Below, piece by piece: positions 8,183 through 16,674 of a DNA stretch of 64,000 bases. This DNA is from Myxococcus xanthus (GTDB lineage Bacteria; Myxococcota; Myxococcia; Myxococcales; Myxococcaceae): assembly GCF_006402735.1 (NCBI RefSeq), contig NZ_CP017174.1, forward strand, positions 7,792,001-7,856,000, given 5' to 3'. Position 1 is the stretch's first letter; each line of letters opens with the position of its first letter. The notes beneath the pieces are model-generated. The model was given only the letters and a program-made list of their open reading frames with translations. It ran no database searches and had not been told where the DNA came from. The translations under genes and the position numbers were made by a program.

Positions 8183-9070
8183 ATGCAGGCTTCCAACTCC
8201 TTCTCCTCCCCTGATTCGCTCTCCACCTACCTGTCGGAGATCAACCAGTACCCGCTGCTCACCCAGCCGCAGGAGCAGGAGCTGTCGAAGCGCTTCCGCG
8301 CGGGAGACCTGGCCGCGGGCCACCAGTTGGTGACGGCGAACCTCCGCTTCGTGGTGAAGGTGGCCTACGAGTACCGCTCCTACGGCCTGAAGATGTCGGA
8401 CCTCATCCAGGAGGCGAACATCGGCCTGATGAAGGCCGTGCAGAAGTTCGACCCGGACAAGGGCATCCGCCTCATCTCCTACGCCGTCTGGTGGATTCGC
8501 GCGTACATCCAGAACTGCATCCTGAAGAACTGGAGCCTGGTGAAGCTGGGCACCACGCAGGCGCAGCGCCGCCTCTTCTTCAGCCTGGCCCGCACGCGCC
8601 GCGAGCTGGAGAAGATGGGCGCCGGCGACGCGAACGTCGTCAACGCCGAGGAGATTGCGCGCAAGCTGAACGTGAAGGCCTCCGAGGTGCGCGAGATGGA
8701 GCAGCGCATGGGTGGACGGGACCTGTCCCTGGACGCGCCCATGGGCGAGGACGGCGACGCCACGCACCTGGACTTCGTGGAGTCCGAGTCCGCCTCCGCG
8801 GTGGACGAGGTCGCCGACCGGCAGCAGGCCAACCTCACCCGCGAGCTCGTGCAGCGCGCCCTGCGCCGCCTGGACCCGCGCGAGCGCTTCATCATCGAGC
8901 AGCGCGTCATGGGTGACGCGGAGATGACGCTCAGCGAGCTGGGCGAGCACTTCGGCTTCTCCCGTGAGCGCGCCCGTCAGCTGGAGATTCGCGCGAAGGA
9001 CAAGCTCAAGCTCGCGCTGGCCACGCTGATGGCCGAGGCCGGCGTCGACGAGAGCACGCTCAACGCCTGA
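8183..9070 (+). CDS. RpoH-family (group 3 sigma-32-like) RNA polymerase sigma factor
   Basis: This 295-residue sigma factor has region 1.2 (LSTYLSEINQYPLLT), region 2 (DLIQEANIGLMKAVQKFDPDKG, with SYAVWWIRAYIQ) and region 3. Region 4 contains LDPRERFIIEQRV and the helix-turn-helix LSELGEHFGFSRERARQLE. It belongs to the RpoH-like group that in Myxococcus includes SigB, SigC and SigE, linked to development and stress. I cannot tell which member this is. The start is the ATG at 8183, from which the conserved N terminus begins. A sigma-54-type promoter lies upstream, so this looks like a sigma cascade. A strong hairpin follows the gene. Confidence 0.92.
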   Translation: MQASNSFSSPDSLSTYLSEINQYPLLTQPQEQELSKRFRAGDLAAGHQLVTANLRFVVKVAYEYRSYGLKMSDLIQEANIGLMKAVQKFDPDKGIRLISYAVWWIRAYIQNCILKNWSLVKLGTTQAQRRLFFSLARTRRELEKMGAGDANVVNAEEIARKLNVKASEVREMEQRMGGRDLSLDAPMGEDGDATHLDFVESESASAVDEVADRQQANLTRELVQRALRRLDPRERFIIEQRVMGDAEMTLSELGEHFGFSRERARQLEIRAKDKLKLALATLMAEAGVDESTLNA

Positions 9071-9096
9071 GCCTCACACCTTCCTGGGGAAGACGA

Positions 9097-9128
9097 CGGC
9101 GCTCCAGCCCGGCCCGGCTGGAGCGCCG
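9097..9128. terminator. 13-bp hairpin between sigma gene and convergent neighbour
   Basis: CGGCGCTCCAGCC pairs perfectly with GGCTGGAGCGCCG around a 6-nt loop. It sits 26 bp after the sigma-factor stop and 31 bp before the end of the convergent gene. No T-tract is present. Confidence 0.65.
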
Positions 9129-9159
9129 CCTCCCCGCACCGGCTCGACATGGAGCGGGC

Positions 9160-10347
9160 TCACCCCACCCGCTCGAAGCGAATGTCGGCGTGCTGGACGT
9201 CCGCGGCGGCGAAGGCGAGCAGCCGCGCGCCCTCGTCAGTCAACGCGCTGCGGTCCTCACGCGACAGCCGCGCGAAGGGCGTGATGCTCAAGGTCGCGGT
9301 GCCGCGGGCGCGTTCAATGCGCCAGGTTCCTCGAACGAAGCCATCGACGAGGATGGTGGCGCGCACGATGCCGTTGATGGTGAAGACACGCTTGCGGGCG
9401 GCATCGGAGATGATGCGCGTGCGGTCCGCGTGGGCCAGCAGCACGCTGTCGAACTCGGACAGGAAGCGGACGGGCGCGGGCGTGTCCGGGTCGGGCCTCC
9501 GGGCATCGGGGGTGTCGAACAGCTCGACGCCGTGCTCGTCACGGAAGGCGCGCAGTCCAGGCCTCAACCGCTCCAGGACAGCGCCCATGCGTGACAGGCC
9601 CGACCAGGCCTGCAGGTCCTTGGCGCTCGCGGGGCCAAACGCGGCGAGGTAGCGCATCACCAGCGCGTCTGGCGGCGCGGCGGGCTCGAAGCGCTGGCCG
9701 AGCCAGGACTCGGCGGTGGCGTACACCATCCGCTCGCCATGGCCCCACGTTCCACAGGGTGGCACCACGACGAGCGGCTCCAGGCTCGAGAAGCCCATGC
9801 TCAGGGCGCTCGCATCATGGCCGGGCCACCTCTCCTGGAGCCGCTGGCCCAGCTCGCCCCGGGGACTGGGACGTGCCTCCAGCAGCGCCCGTCCCTCCGC
9901 CACCAGCGCCTGAGCCTCCACGCCCGCCAACTGCTTGCCATGGGAGGAGTGCTTCAGCCCCCTGTCCAGCGCGGGTTGCAGCACGGGACGCAGCGCGAGG
10001 CAGTCTCGCGCGGTCACCAGGTGCAACGTCCCGCGCATCATCCCGGCGCGCACCACCTGACGCTCGGTGATGAGCCGGGTCAGCGACTCTTGCTGGAAGC
10101 CGTCCAGCCGCGTCCACAATGCGCCGTAGGGAGGATGGGTGGCCTGGGCTTGAAGCCCCACCAGGTGCTCCAGTGCATCCACCACGCCCGCCCGGGAGCG
10201 CTGCAACAGCCACTGACGCTGGAGCAGGGCCCGGTTGAGGGCCCGCTGCCCCAGGACCCGGGCCGGCACGCTCCGCCGCCGCGAGGAGGCACGGACAGGC
10301 GGCGCGCTTCCGGATTCCTTCGTGGGTGAAGGCACTGGACTCAGCAC
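9160..10347 (-). CDS. HTH_42 winged-helix protein, AlkZ-like DNA glycosylase
   Basis: The protein has tandem winged-helix domains of the HTH_42 family (AlkZ/YcaQ). It contains GLQAQ, the catalytic Gln-x-Gln motif of AlkZ-type enzymes, right after the first helices. Known members excise bulky or cross-linked alkylated purines, and AlkZ gives self-resistance to azinomycin B. The GTG at 10347 has GGAGG 6 nt upstream and gives 395 residues. A GTG at 10269 would give 369, nearer the usual length, but its ribosome site is too close. The 3' end faces the sigma-factor gene. The family is well supported; activity on a particular lesion is inferred. Confidence 0.8.
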   Translation of the reverse strand: MLSPVPSPTKESGSAPPVRASSRRRSVPARVLGQRALNRALLQRQWLLQRSRAGVVDALEHLVGLQAQATHPPYGALWTRLDGFQQESLTRLITERQVVRAGMMRGTLHLVTARDCLALRPVLQPALDRGLKHSSHGKQLAGVEAQALVAEGRALLEARPSPRGELGQRLQERWPGHDASALSMGFSSLEPLVVVPPCGTWGHGERMVYATAESWLGQRFEPAAPPDALVMRYLAAFGPASAKDLQAWSGLSRMGAVLERLRPGLRAFRDEHGVELFDTPDARRPDPDTPAPVRFLSEFDSVLLAHADRTRIISDAARKRVFTINGIVRATILVDGFVRGTWRIERARGTATLSITPFARLSREDRSALTDEGARLLAFAAADVQHADIRFERVG

Positions 10348-10462
10348 CCCTTCCCTCCGTGCCTTGCTGGAGCGTCCACGTTTGACACCCGCGGGGACGA
10401 GCATCGGCAACATCATCAAGAAGGGAATCATGTCGGGTGGCACCTGGGGGTGGGATGCGAAC

Positions 10463-10536
10463 GCCCCTGGGTCGGGAGAACCCAAGGGGCTTCGTGGACG
10501 CCATCCTGCGACCCGCCCCTGACAGTCCTATGTCAG
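10463..10536 (-). terminator. Two hairpins downstream of the SDR gene
   Basis: CTGACA-gtccta-TGTCAG at 10519-10536 is the first hairpin after the SDR stop on the minus strand. A second at 10463-10490 pairs GCCCCTGGGT with ACCCAAGGGGC, with one bulge. Together they probably end the SDR transcript before the glycosylase gene. Confidence 0.45.
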
Positions 10537-10561
10537 GAATGTGCAACCCGCCGGGCCCGGC

Positions 10562-11386
10562 TCAGCGCCGCGACATGCCGTGGAGCGCCATCACGATGTG
10601 CTCGAAGGTGCGCCCGGGCAGCAGGCGCTTCGACACCAGGCCGACGCGCTGCGACAGGTGCCCCACGGAGTAGCGCACATCCACGCGCTGCCGCTCCATC
10701 AGGGCCAGGAGCTTCCGGGCGACCTGCTCGGGAGGAACGCCCGTGCCTTCTCCTGACTCCACCAGGTTCATGACGCGCTCGAAGGCCTCCTGGTAGGCGG
10801 ACCCGGGACCGGATTGCCGGGCGCGCTGCCGGTACTCGCGCACGCGCGTGAGGACATCCCCGGGCTGCAGCAGCGTGGCCTCGATGCCGAAGGCGGCGAC
10901 TTCCTGCCGGAGGCTCTCCGTCATCCCCTCCAGGGCGAACTTGCTGGCGCTGTAGAGCCCCTGGAAGGGAAGCCCGGCGGCGCCGCCCATGGAGCTGATG
11001 TTGACGATGAGGCCCGACCGCTGCGCGCGCATCGTGGGCAGCACCGCCCGGCAGACGCGCAGCACGCCGAAGAAGTTGGTGTCCATCTGCCGCTGGGCTT
11101 CTTCGACGGACACGTCCTCCACGGCGCCGGCCATCACGAAGCCCGCGCAGTTCACCACCACATCGAGCCGGCCCTCGGCCGCGAGCACCGACGCCACCGC
11201 GCGCTGAACGGAATCCTCATCCGTGACGTCCAACACGGCCATCCGATGGTGGGCACCATCCGCGCGGGGATGGCGGCTGGTACCATGGACGGCGTGGCCA
11301 TGTGCCCCCAGGAGCTCCGCGCAGGCCTGACCGATTCCAGAGGATGCGCCAGTGATGAGGACCACCTTGCGTCGCGACTTGCTCAT
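10562..11386 (-). CDS. Short-chain dehydrogenase/reductase
   Basis: This is a classical SDR of 274 residues. The cofactor motif TGASSGIG is at residues 13-20 and NCAG near residue 79. The catalytic triad is a Ser in NISSMGG and the Y-x-x-x-K of YSASK. A TSRHP segment after the second strand suggests NADP preference. The C-terminal substrate loop is variable, so the substrate cannot be named. It is divergent from a small membrane-protein gene. Confidence 0.88.
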   Translation of the reverse strand: MSKSRRKVVLITGASSGIGQACAELLGAHGHAVHGTSRHPRADGAHHRMAVLDVTDEDSVQRAVASVLAAEGRLDVVVNCAGFVMAGAVEDVSVEEAQRQMDTNFFGVLRVCRAVLPTMRAQRSGLIVNISSMGGAAGLPFQGLYSASKFALEGMTESLRQEVAAFGIEATLLQPGDVLTRVREYRQRARQSGPGSAYQEAFERVMNLVESGEGTGVPPEQVARKLLALMERQRVDVRYSVGHLSQRVGLVSKRLLPGRTFEHIVMALHGMSRR

Positions 11387-11434
11387 GCGTGTTCCCGCCC
11401 AGGCTCGTGACGAGCATCAACGTGGGAGCGCATA

Positions 11435-11701
11435 GTGAACCTCATCGAGCCCTGTGTCCTGGCGGGCGCGGTGGTGGGCACCCTCACCGGCGCCATCCTG
11501 GGCTTTCCCCATGGCCTGCTGTGGGGACTGGGCGGCATGGCGGCCGGCTTCGTCGGCGGCGTGCTCGTGCTGCCCTTCGTCATCCTCTTCCTCGTCATGG
11601 CCGGAATGGCGCTGTTCTTCTGGCCGCGCCACCTGCTCAGGCAGCTCCGGGGCACGCGGCCCGGGACGGATGACGCGCCGCGAGAACACGGCGACCACTG
11701 A
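11435..11701 (+). CDS. Small two-helix membrane protein
   Basis: This is an 88-residue protein with a GTG start and GGGAG upstream. Two long hydrophobic stretches (CVLAGAVVGTLTGAILGFPHGLLWG and VGGVLVLPFVILFLVMAGMALFF) contain glycine-zipper-like spacing. The C terminus is charged and His/Asp-rich. No family is recognised. It could be a membrane stress or anchor protein. It is probably real, because the hydrophobic pattern and ribosome site agree, but its role is unknown. Confidence 0.6.
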   Translation: MNLIEPCVLAGAVVGTLTGAILGFPHGLLWGLGGMAAGFVGGVLVLPFVILFLVMAGMALFFWPRHLLRQLRGTRPGTDDAPREHGDH

Positions 11702-11751
11702 GGCGTCTGTCTTTACGAGTCGCCGAGTCCTCGCTTAAGAGGCCGGCTCAT

Positions 11752-13527
11752 ATGATTTCCACGGACAGTGCGCATTCCCGCCGTCGAGGTTCCTCCGATG
11801 TCATGGGCGTCCCATCGCCGCGCGTGAAGTCGCTCCTGGCGTCGCTACTCCTGTGCCTGGCCCCCGTCACCTGGGGCTGTGGCGGTTCGGAGCCGTCGCC
11901 CTCCCCCAGACCCGATGCGGGCACCCAGCGGCCGGACGCGGGGGCATCGACGAACGACGCGGGCACGGATGCCGGCACGGAGGACCTCGACGCGGGAGAG
12001 CCGCCTCCCGGCTTCACGCTCCAGGCTCCGACTGAAGTCACACTCCGGTTCATCCCGGAGGTGAGCGCGGGGGTGCTCGTCACCATCATCCGCGAGCCCT
12101 CGTTCACCGATGCAGTGCACCTCTCCATCGAGGGAATTCCCGAGCACGTGCACTTGACCAGTGATGTGCTCGACGAAACGGAGACGGTGGGCCTGCTCTC
12201 GCTCTCCGTCCAGGAATTCGCCCACTACGGCACGGTACCCGTCACGGTGGTCGCGAGCAGCGGAGCGACTCGCGTCGAGCAGCCCATGAACCTCGTCATC
12301 CAGCCCGGCCCGGCGGCGTTGGACTCGTCGTTCGGCGGCAATGGCGTGGCGATGCCCGCCTTCGGCCAGCCGGAGGTGCGCATCCACGCCCTGGCGACAC
12401 AGCCGGATGGCAAGTGGATCCTGGCAGGCGCCACGGGCTCCACCGGCCTGCGCGACGTCCTGGTGGCGCGTCTGCTCCCGAACGGGACGTTGGACCCGGA
12501 CTTTGGCAACCAGGGCACCGTCACCCTGGATGTCTGCGGAGGTGATGACTACGTGGACGCCGTCACCGTGCTGCCCGACGGGCGAATCCTCGTCGCGGGG
12601 GGCGCCATCTCGGGTCCTGGGAGCTGCGCGGGGAGCCAGTACCAGAGCCTGCTCTTCGCCCGGTACACCTCGGCGGGCGCCCTGGACACCACCTTCGGCG
12701 ACATGGGTGTACGCACCTTCCAGATTTCAGCGGGCAACGCCGCGCTGCATGCCGTCACGGTGGATTCGAAGGGGCGCATCGTCGGTGCAGGCACCGTGCA
12801 GCATGATGACCTGGACTTCGTCATCATGCGCCTCACGCCCACGGGCGCCGCCGATACGACCTTCAGCTCGGATGGACTGGCCTGGGATGACCTGGGCGAA
12901 GACGAGGACGGACTGGCCGTTGTCACCCTGGCCGACGACCGCATCGTGGTGGCGGGAACTACGAATGCCAGCCGCAATCGAATGGCCTTGCGTCGCTACA
13001 ACGTCAACGGTACGCCCGACTCGAGCTTCACGTACCGCAGCGTGTCGGACTGGCCTCGCCTGACGCCCCGGACCCTGCATCTACTGGACGGGGACAAGTT
13101 GCTGGTGGGCGGCAGCGCGCGGTGGAATGCGGGCACCGATTCCCCCAACAGCGGCGCGGTGACGCGGGTCCATGCAAACGGCAGCCCTGATACGAGCTTC
13201 GGCTGGGATGGCGACAGCGTCACCCACTGGTCCGCGTCAGGACCCCAGCAGGAACGGCTGGTGGGCACGGGTATCCTGCATGGCGGCAACCTGGTCCTGG
13301 CGGTGGCCAGCACCATCGATGGCGCCACGGATGGCATCGGCATCATCCACCTGTCCGAGGATGGGAAGACCGCCTTGCGCACGCACCGCACCAACCTGCC
13401 GGGAACCGAGGTTGCCCTCGCCGCCGCGCTCGACACCGATGGCTCCATGTGCGTGGCGGGCCTCCGCGCCGACGAAGGCTCGTCCACCACGGCCCCCTTC
13501 GTGACGCGCTTCTGGCCCTTCAGGTGA
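11752..13527 (+). CDS. Delta-60 repeat lipoprotein
   Basis: This 591-residue protein has a lipoprotein signal (SLLASLLLCLAPVTWGC), an Asp/Ala/Gly/Thr-rich linker (DAGTQRPDAG-type) and an N-terminal beta domain. A series of delta-60 repeats follows, with the signature D-G-K/R-I-L-V-A-G then G-x-L-D-x-x-F-G. Such repeats form beta-propeller-like folds and are common in myxobacterial surface proteins of unknown role. An in-frame ATG at 11803 is an alternative start that places the signal peptide nearer the N terminus, but AAGAGG lies before 11752. It is monocistronic and outer-surface by inference. Confidence 0.82.
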   Translation: MISTDSAHSRRRGSSDVMGVPSPRVKSLLASLLLCLAPVTWGCGGSEPSPSPRPDAGTQRPDAGASTNDAGTDAGTEDLDAGEPPPGFTLQAPTEVTLRFIPEVSAGVLVTIIREPSFTDAVHLSIEGIPEHVHLTSDVLDETETVGLLSLSVQEFAHYGTVPVTVVASSGATRVEQPMNLVIQPGPAALDSSFGGNGVAMPAFGQPEVRIHALATQPDGKWILAGATGSTGLRDVLVARLLPNGTLDPDFGNQGTVTLDVCGGDDYVDAVTVLPDGRILVAGGAISGPGSCAGSQYQSLLFARYTSAGALDTTFGDMGVRTFQISAGNAALHAVTVDSKGRIVGAGTVQHDDLDFVIMRLTPTGAADTTFSSDGLAWDDLGEDEDGLAVVTLADDRIVVAGTTNASRNRMALRRYNVNGTPDSSFTYRSVSDWPRLTPRTLHLLDGDKLLVGGSARWNAGTDSPNSGAVTRVHANGSPDTSFGWDGDSVTHWSASGPQQERLVGTGILHGGNLVLAVASTIDGATDGIGIIHLSEDGKTALRTHRTNLPGTEVALAAALDTDGSMCVAGLRADEGSSTTAPFVTRFWPFR

Positions 13528-13613
13528 GCGGGACGCCAGGGCCCCGAGCCTATGCGCTGGAGAATGGCGTCCACCTCCTCGCGGGTGGACGTCGCATGCG
13601 ACACATCCGAACC

Positions 13614-13988
13614 TCACTCATGTCGCGCGCCCTTCCTGGCGCTGCCGCGCTCGGGCTTGCGGAGCTCCCGCTCCAGGGCATCCAGCCGGTCATTCCAGAA
13701 GCGCTCGTAGAAACGCAGCCAGTCGGCCGCTCCGGCCAGCGGCGCCGGCGCGAGGCTGCACCGATGCGTGCGCCCCTCCACCGACCTGTTCACCAACCCC
13801 GCACGCTCCAGCGTCTTGACGTGCTTGGAAGCGCCCGCGAAGGACATGCTGAACGGCGCCGCCAGTTCGCCAATGCTCCGCGGTCCCGAGGACAGGCTGC
13901 GCAGCATCTCCCGCCGCGTCGGGTCGGAAAGCGCGTGGAAGACCGCGTCGAGCTGCTCGGAACGTTGCTGAACCATGGGGGTGACCAT
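13614..13988 (-). CDS. ArsR-family winged-helix regulator
   Basis: This 124-residue ArsR/SmtB-type regulator has DAVFHALSDPTRREML at the first helix and the recognition region FSMSFAGASKHVKTLERAGLV, with a wing of VEGRTHRCSLA. No metal-binding cysteine pair (CxC) is visible in the recognition helix, so it belongs to the metal-independent group that often controls SRPBCC or transport genes. GGAGG lies 6 nt before the ATG at 13988. No partner gene follows it in this window; the next gene downstream is on the other strand. Confidence 0.85.
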   Translation of the reverse strand: MVTPMVQQRSEQLDAVFHALSDPTRREMLRSLSSGPRSIGELAAPFSMSFAGASKHVKTLERAGLVNRSVEGRTHRCSLAPAPLAGAADWLRFYERFWNDRLDALERELRKPERGSARKGARHE

Positions 13989-14019
13989 AACGACCTCCGC
14001 CCAAAATTAAACCACCCAG

Positions 14020-15261
14020 TTAAACAACATGCCAGAGGGGCTGACAGGCGAGCAGCGACTGGAAGGCGCTCGCGGACGACCCGCCCTTCGCGCGACGGCC
14101 ACGTCCCCAGGACCAGGCCAGGAGCACCAGCGGAATCAGGCCGGGGTTTCCGCTCCCTGCCGCCGCGCACCCTCCCTGCGCTGTTGCATCCCGCGGCTCG
14201 GAGCAGGGCAGCCACAGCCGGCACGCCGAGCCCGCCTTCACACACGGATGCTCCCCCAGCGCGCCGGTGCAGGCAGGCCCGAAGTGGCCCGCCTCGAGCC
14301 CCGCCACCGCGCAACTCCGGGTGCCGTCTTCCCTCGCGACACACGCCATGCCCACGGGACAGTCCACATGCGCACGGCACCGCTGCGCGCAGGAGTCCAC
14401 GTCTGGCTCCACCGGCGTCCGGACGGGCGCGCCTCGTGAGGCGTCGTCAATGGCCGCCTGGATGAAGTCCGCGTGCACGTCGACGCGGGTGTTCGTCCCC
14501 GTGGTGCAGGTGAGGTCACCAAACGAAGTCACACCGACCAGGCGCTCGAGGCCGTCCTGTTCGATGAACACCGGGCCACCGCTGTCCCCGCCGCACGACA
14601 TCGCTGGCGCCGCTTCGACGGAGAACGCGTCCGCTTCAACCGACGTGATTCGGGACAAGCCACCTCGGCGCAGGCCCGAGCCGCCCTCCCCGTCCACGCC
14701 GAAGCCCACCACCCGCGCCAGCCGCCCCACGCCGTCGGCGGGAAACGCCCGCGCCTCCCAGGCCAGCGGAGCGACTGGCGCATCGCTGGCGAGAATCAAC
14801 ACGCCCAGGTCGCTCACACCCGGACGCCACGCGGGATGGAGCCGGCCCTCCACCACGCGGATGCGCTGCGCGGCCGAGGCACGGGCCGTCTCCGCGGCGA
14901 ACACCACCGAGAACACCCGCGGCGCATCCGCGGTCTCCACGCAGTGCGCCGCCGTCAGCACCACCCGAGGCGCCACCAGCGTGCCCGTGCAGAGCACGCG
15001 AGCCGCCTCGTCGGGCTCACCACAGAAGGGCGAGACGGGGACGATGGCGGCCACCGCGGGGAATCTCGGCTCGGGCGCTCCGCCCACCACGGCCCGCCGC
15101 GCCGGGGTGAGCGCCTCCGGGGAGACAGGGACGACAGAAGGACCACACGCTCCCGCCGCCAGCAGGAGTCCCACGGCGGCGGACGTGACGTCACTCGCTG
15201 TCGAAGTCGCCCTGCGGAACGTCCGTGGCGGCGCCCGCGACGTCCCAGTACTTCCAATCAC
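14020..15261 (-). CDS. Secreted trypsin-like serine protease (S1) with MYXO-CTERM-like tail
   Basis: The chymotrypsin fold has all three catalytic residues: His in LTAAHC, Asp in SDLGVLIL and Ser in SCGGDSGGPVF. A Cys-rich segment follows (DSCAQRCRAHVDC and on), then a tail with Cys, a hydrophobic helix (LIPLVLLAWSW) and an Arg cluster, as in MYXO-CTERM sorting signals. A further 20 residues follow, which is unusual for that signal. The N-terminal lipobox is LLLAAGAC. The start is uncertain: GTG at 15261, taken here, overlaps the upstream gene by 71 bp and has GGGGGAG before it; GTG at 15174 leaves only a very short signal. It is the third gene of a minus-strand operon with the MORN and Cys-rich lipoproteins. 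Confidence 0.82.
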   Translation of the reverse strand: MIGSTGTSRAPPRTFRRATSTASDVTSAAVGLLLAAGACGPSVVPVSPEALTPARRAVVGGAPEPRFPAVAAIVPVSPFCGEPDEAARVLCTGTLVAPRVVLTAAHCVETADAPRVFSVVFAAETARASAAQRIRVVEGRLHPAWRPGVSDLGVLILASDAPVAPLAWEARAFPADGVGRLARVVGFGVDGEGGSGLRRGGLSRITSVEADAFSVEAAPAMSCGGDSGGPVFIEQDGLERLVGVTSFGDLTCTTGTNTRVDVHADFIQAAIDDASRGAPVRTPVEPDVDSCAQRCRAHVDCPVGMACVAREDGTRSCAVAGLEAGHFGPACTGALGEHPCVKAGSACRLWLPCSEPRDATAQGGCAAAGSGNPGLIPLVLLAWSWGRGRRAKGGSSASAFQSLLACQPLWHVV

Positions 15262-15793
15262 CCGTCTTCTCCCCCTTCTCGTACTGGCCCTGCACGGCCA
15301 GCGCGCCATTGGGGTGCCACTCCGCATAAGCGCCCTGCGAGCGATGCCCCGCCAGCGTCCCTTCCGCCCACTTCGAGCCGTCCGAGCGCCAGGCGGTCCA
15401 CTTCACCGGGCCGGAGCCGGGCGAATGGAGCTCCTCGCGGTTCTTCTGGCCCTCCTCGTAGTAGAGGGTCCACAGGCCCTGCTTGAGCCCGCCACGATAG
15501 TCGCCCTCGAACTGCTTCACGCCGTCCTCGAAGTAGCTGACCCAGCGGCCCTCCATCTTCCCGTCGACGTAGGTGCCCTCCGTCTTCAGCTTCCCGGTGG
15601 CGTGCCACTCCGCCCAACGGCCGTGCTTCTTGCCATCGAGTTGGGCGCACCACTGGAGGACGCCGTCGGGCGGCGCGCGACCCTGGAGCCGCGCGCCATC
15701 GGGACAGGGCCCGGAAGCCCGGTTGCACCCCAGGGCCATCCCGGCGGCGAGCGACAGCGCCGCACCTGTCAGCACGCGCTTCTTCAACTGCAC
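15191..15793 (-). CDS. MORN-repeat lipoprotein
   Basis: This 200-residue protein has a lipoprotein signal (LSLAAGMALGC) and five or six MORN-like repeats with the pattern G-x-x-x-G-x-W-x-x-Y/W. Examples are KHGRWAEWHATGKLKTEGTY and MEGRWVSYFEDG. Related YwqK-type proteins are loosely called antitoxins, but MORN repeats mostly serve as scaffolds or lipid/protein-binding surfaces. The start overlaps the end of the Cys-rich lipoprotein gene by 10 bp, showing translational coupling, and its stop lies inside the protease reading region. Confidence 0.82.
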   Translation of the reverse strand: MQLKKRVLTGAALSLAAGMALGCNRASGPCPDGARLQGRAPPDGVLQWCAQLDGKKHGRWAEWHATGKLKTEGTYVDGKMEGRWVSYFEDGVKQFEGDYRGGLKQGLWTLYYEEGQKNREELHSPGSGPVKWTAWRSDGSKWAEGTLAGHRSQGAYAEWHPNGALAVQGQYEKGEKTGDWKYWDVAGAATDVPQGDFDSE

Positions 15794-16524
15794 GAACCCA
15801 CGCCGCTGCAGCTGCAGTTGTTGCGCGCGAACGAGTAGTCATCCGACGCCGCCGCGAAGCTGCCCAGGCCGTAGTCGTGCTTGGCGCAGTCCTGCGTATA
15901 GGCCGTGGTGCCCACGCAGCGCGGCAGGCTGGTGACGCCGCAGCCCTGGCCGCAGCGGCCCTTGCAGCCGTTGCCCGAGCCGCCGGTGCAGCCGCAGCCC
16001 ATGCCCGCCGTGCGGTAGTAGCCGGAACCGATGTACTGCTGGCCGCAGGAGCAGGAGATGTGCGTCCAGCCGCGCTCGGACACGTACTCGTACGCCGTGA
16101 GGACCTCGCCCACGGGGACGATCTGCATGAAGCTCGTCTGGCGCTCGGCGGCGTCCTCGACGCGGGTGCGGCCCTCTTCGGGAAGCTCGCGGGCAAGCCC
16201 CTCCAGCAGCGACGCGAGCAGGTGCGAATGGGTCGCGTCGAGCGGGCTGCCCGATGGCATGAACTGGCCCACGCCCTGATTGAAGTCGATGTGGAACCCA
16301 ATGACGGGGTCGCCAAAGTCGTACGTCACCTCGACGACGTTGGCCTGCGTCTCCACCGCGAGCATCCGCACCACAGCGCCCCCGGAGCCGTACGTGGCCT
16401 CCAGCGTCGTCGCGTCGTGCTGGAGGACCTTGAAGCCCTCCTGCTCGATGGACTGTCCAGGCGGCGCGTCGGAACAGCCCACCACGACAGCCAGCGACAG
16501 GGCACAGAGCAGAAGCCTTTTCAT
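15784..16524 (-). CDS. Cys-rich lipoprotein with phospholipase A2-like motif
   Basis: This 246-residue lipoprotein (signal LLCALSLAVVVGC) has an N-terminal domain of about 140 residues that I do not recognise. The C-terminal half carries about 16 cysteines, including CSCGQQY, GCGCTGG and CKGRCGQGC. Near the C terminus CAKHDYGLG recalls the C-x-x-H-D-x-G active-site helix of prokaryotic phospholipase A2-like proteins. That similarity is short, so the activity is only a suggestion. It is the first gene of the minus-strand operon and starts opposite a small secreted-protein gene, with a 12-bp palindrome between them. Confidence 0.65.
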   Translation of the reverse strand: MKRLLLCALSLAVVVGCSDAPPGQSIEQEGFKVLQHDATTLEATYGSGGAVVRMLAVETQANVVEVTYDFGDPVIGFHIDFNQGVGQFMPSGSPLDATHSHLLASLLEGLARELPEEGRTRVEDAAERQTSFMQIVPVGEVLTAYEYVSERGWTHISCSCGQQYIGSGYYRTAGMGCGCTGGSGNGCKGRCGQGCGVTSLPRCVGTTAYTQDCAKHDYGLGSFAAASDDYSFARNNCSCSGVGSCS

Positions 16525-16546
16525 GTCTCTCTCGATTCCAGGGATA

Positions 16547-16558
16547 TGAGAATTCTCA
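16547..16558. promoter_or_regulatory. 12-bp perfect palindrome in divergent intergenic region
   Basis: TGAGAATTCTCA is perfectly symmetric and lies 23 bp upstream of the minus-strand operon and about 117 bp upstream of the plus-strand lipoprotein gene. It may be an operator. No regulator gene is adjacent. Confidence 0.3.
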
Positions 16559-16674
16559 GCACCCGAGAACCTAGAAACATGCGCACATGGGCGTCAACAG
16601 GCTTACCCTGAAATCAACACCATCCCAGCATAGACTCGACACCCGGCGATGGACGCCGCCCTCAGGAGAGACCC

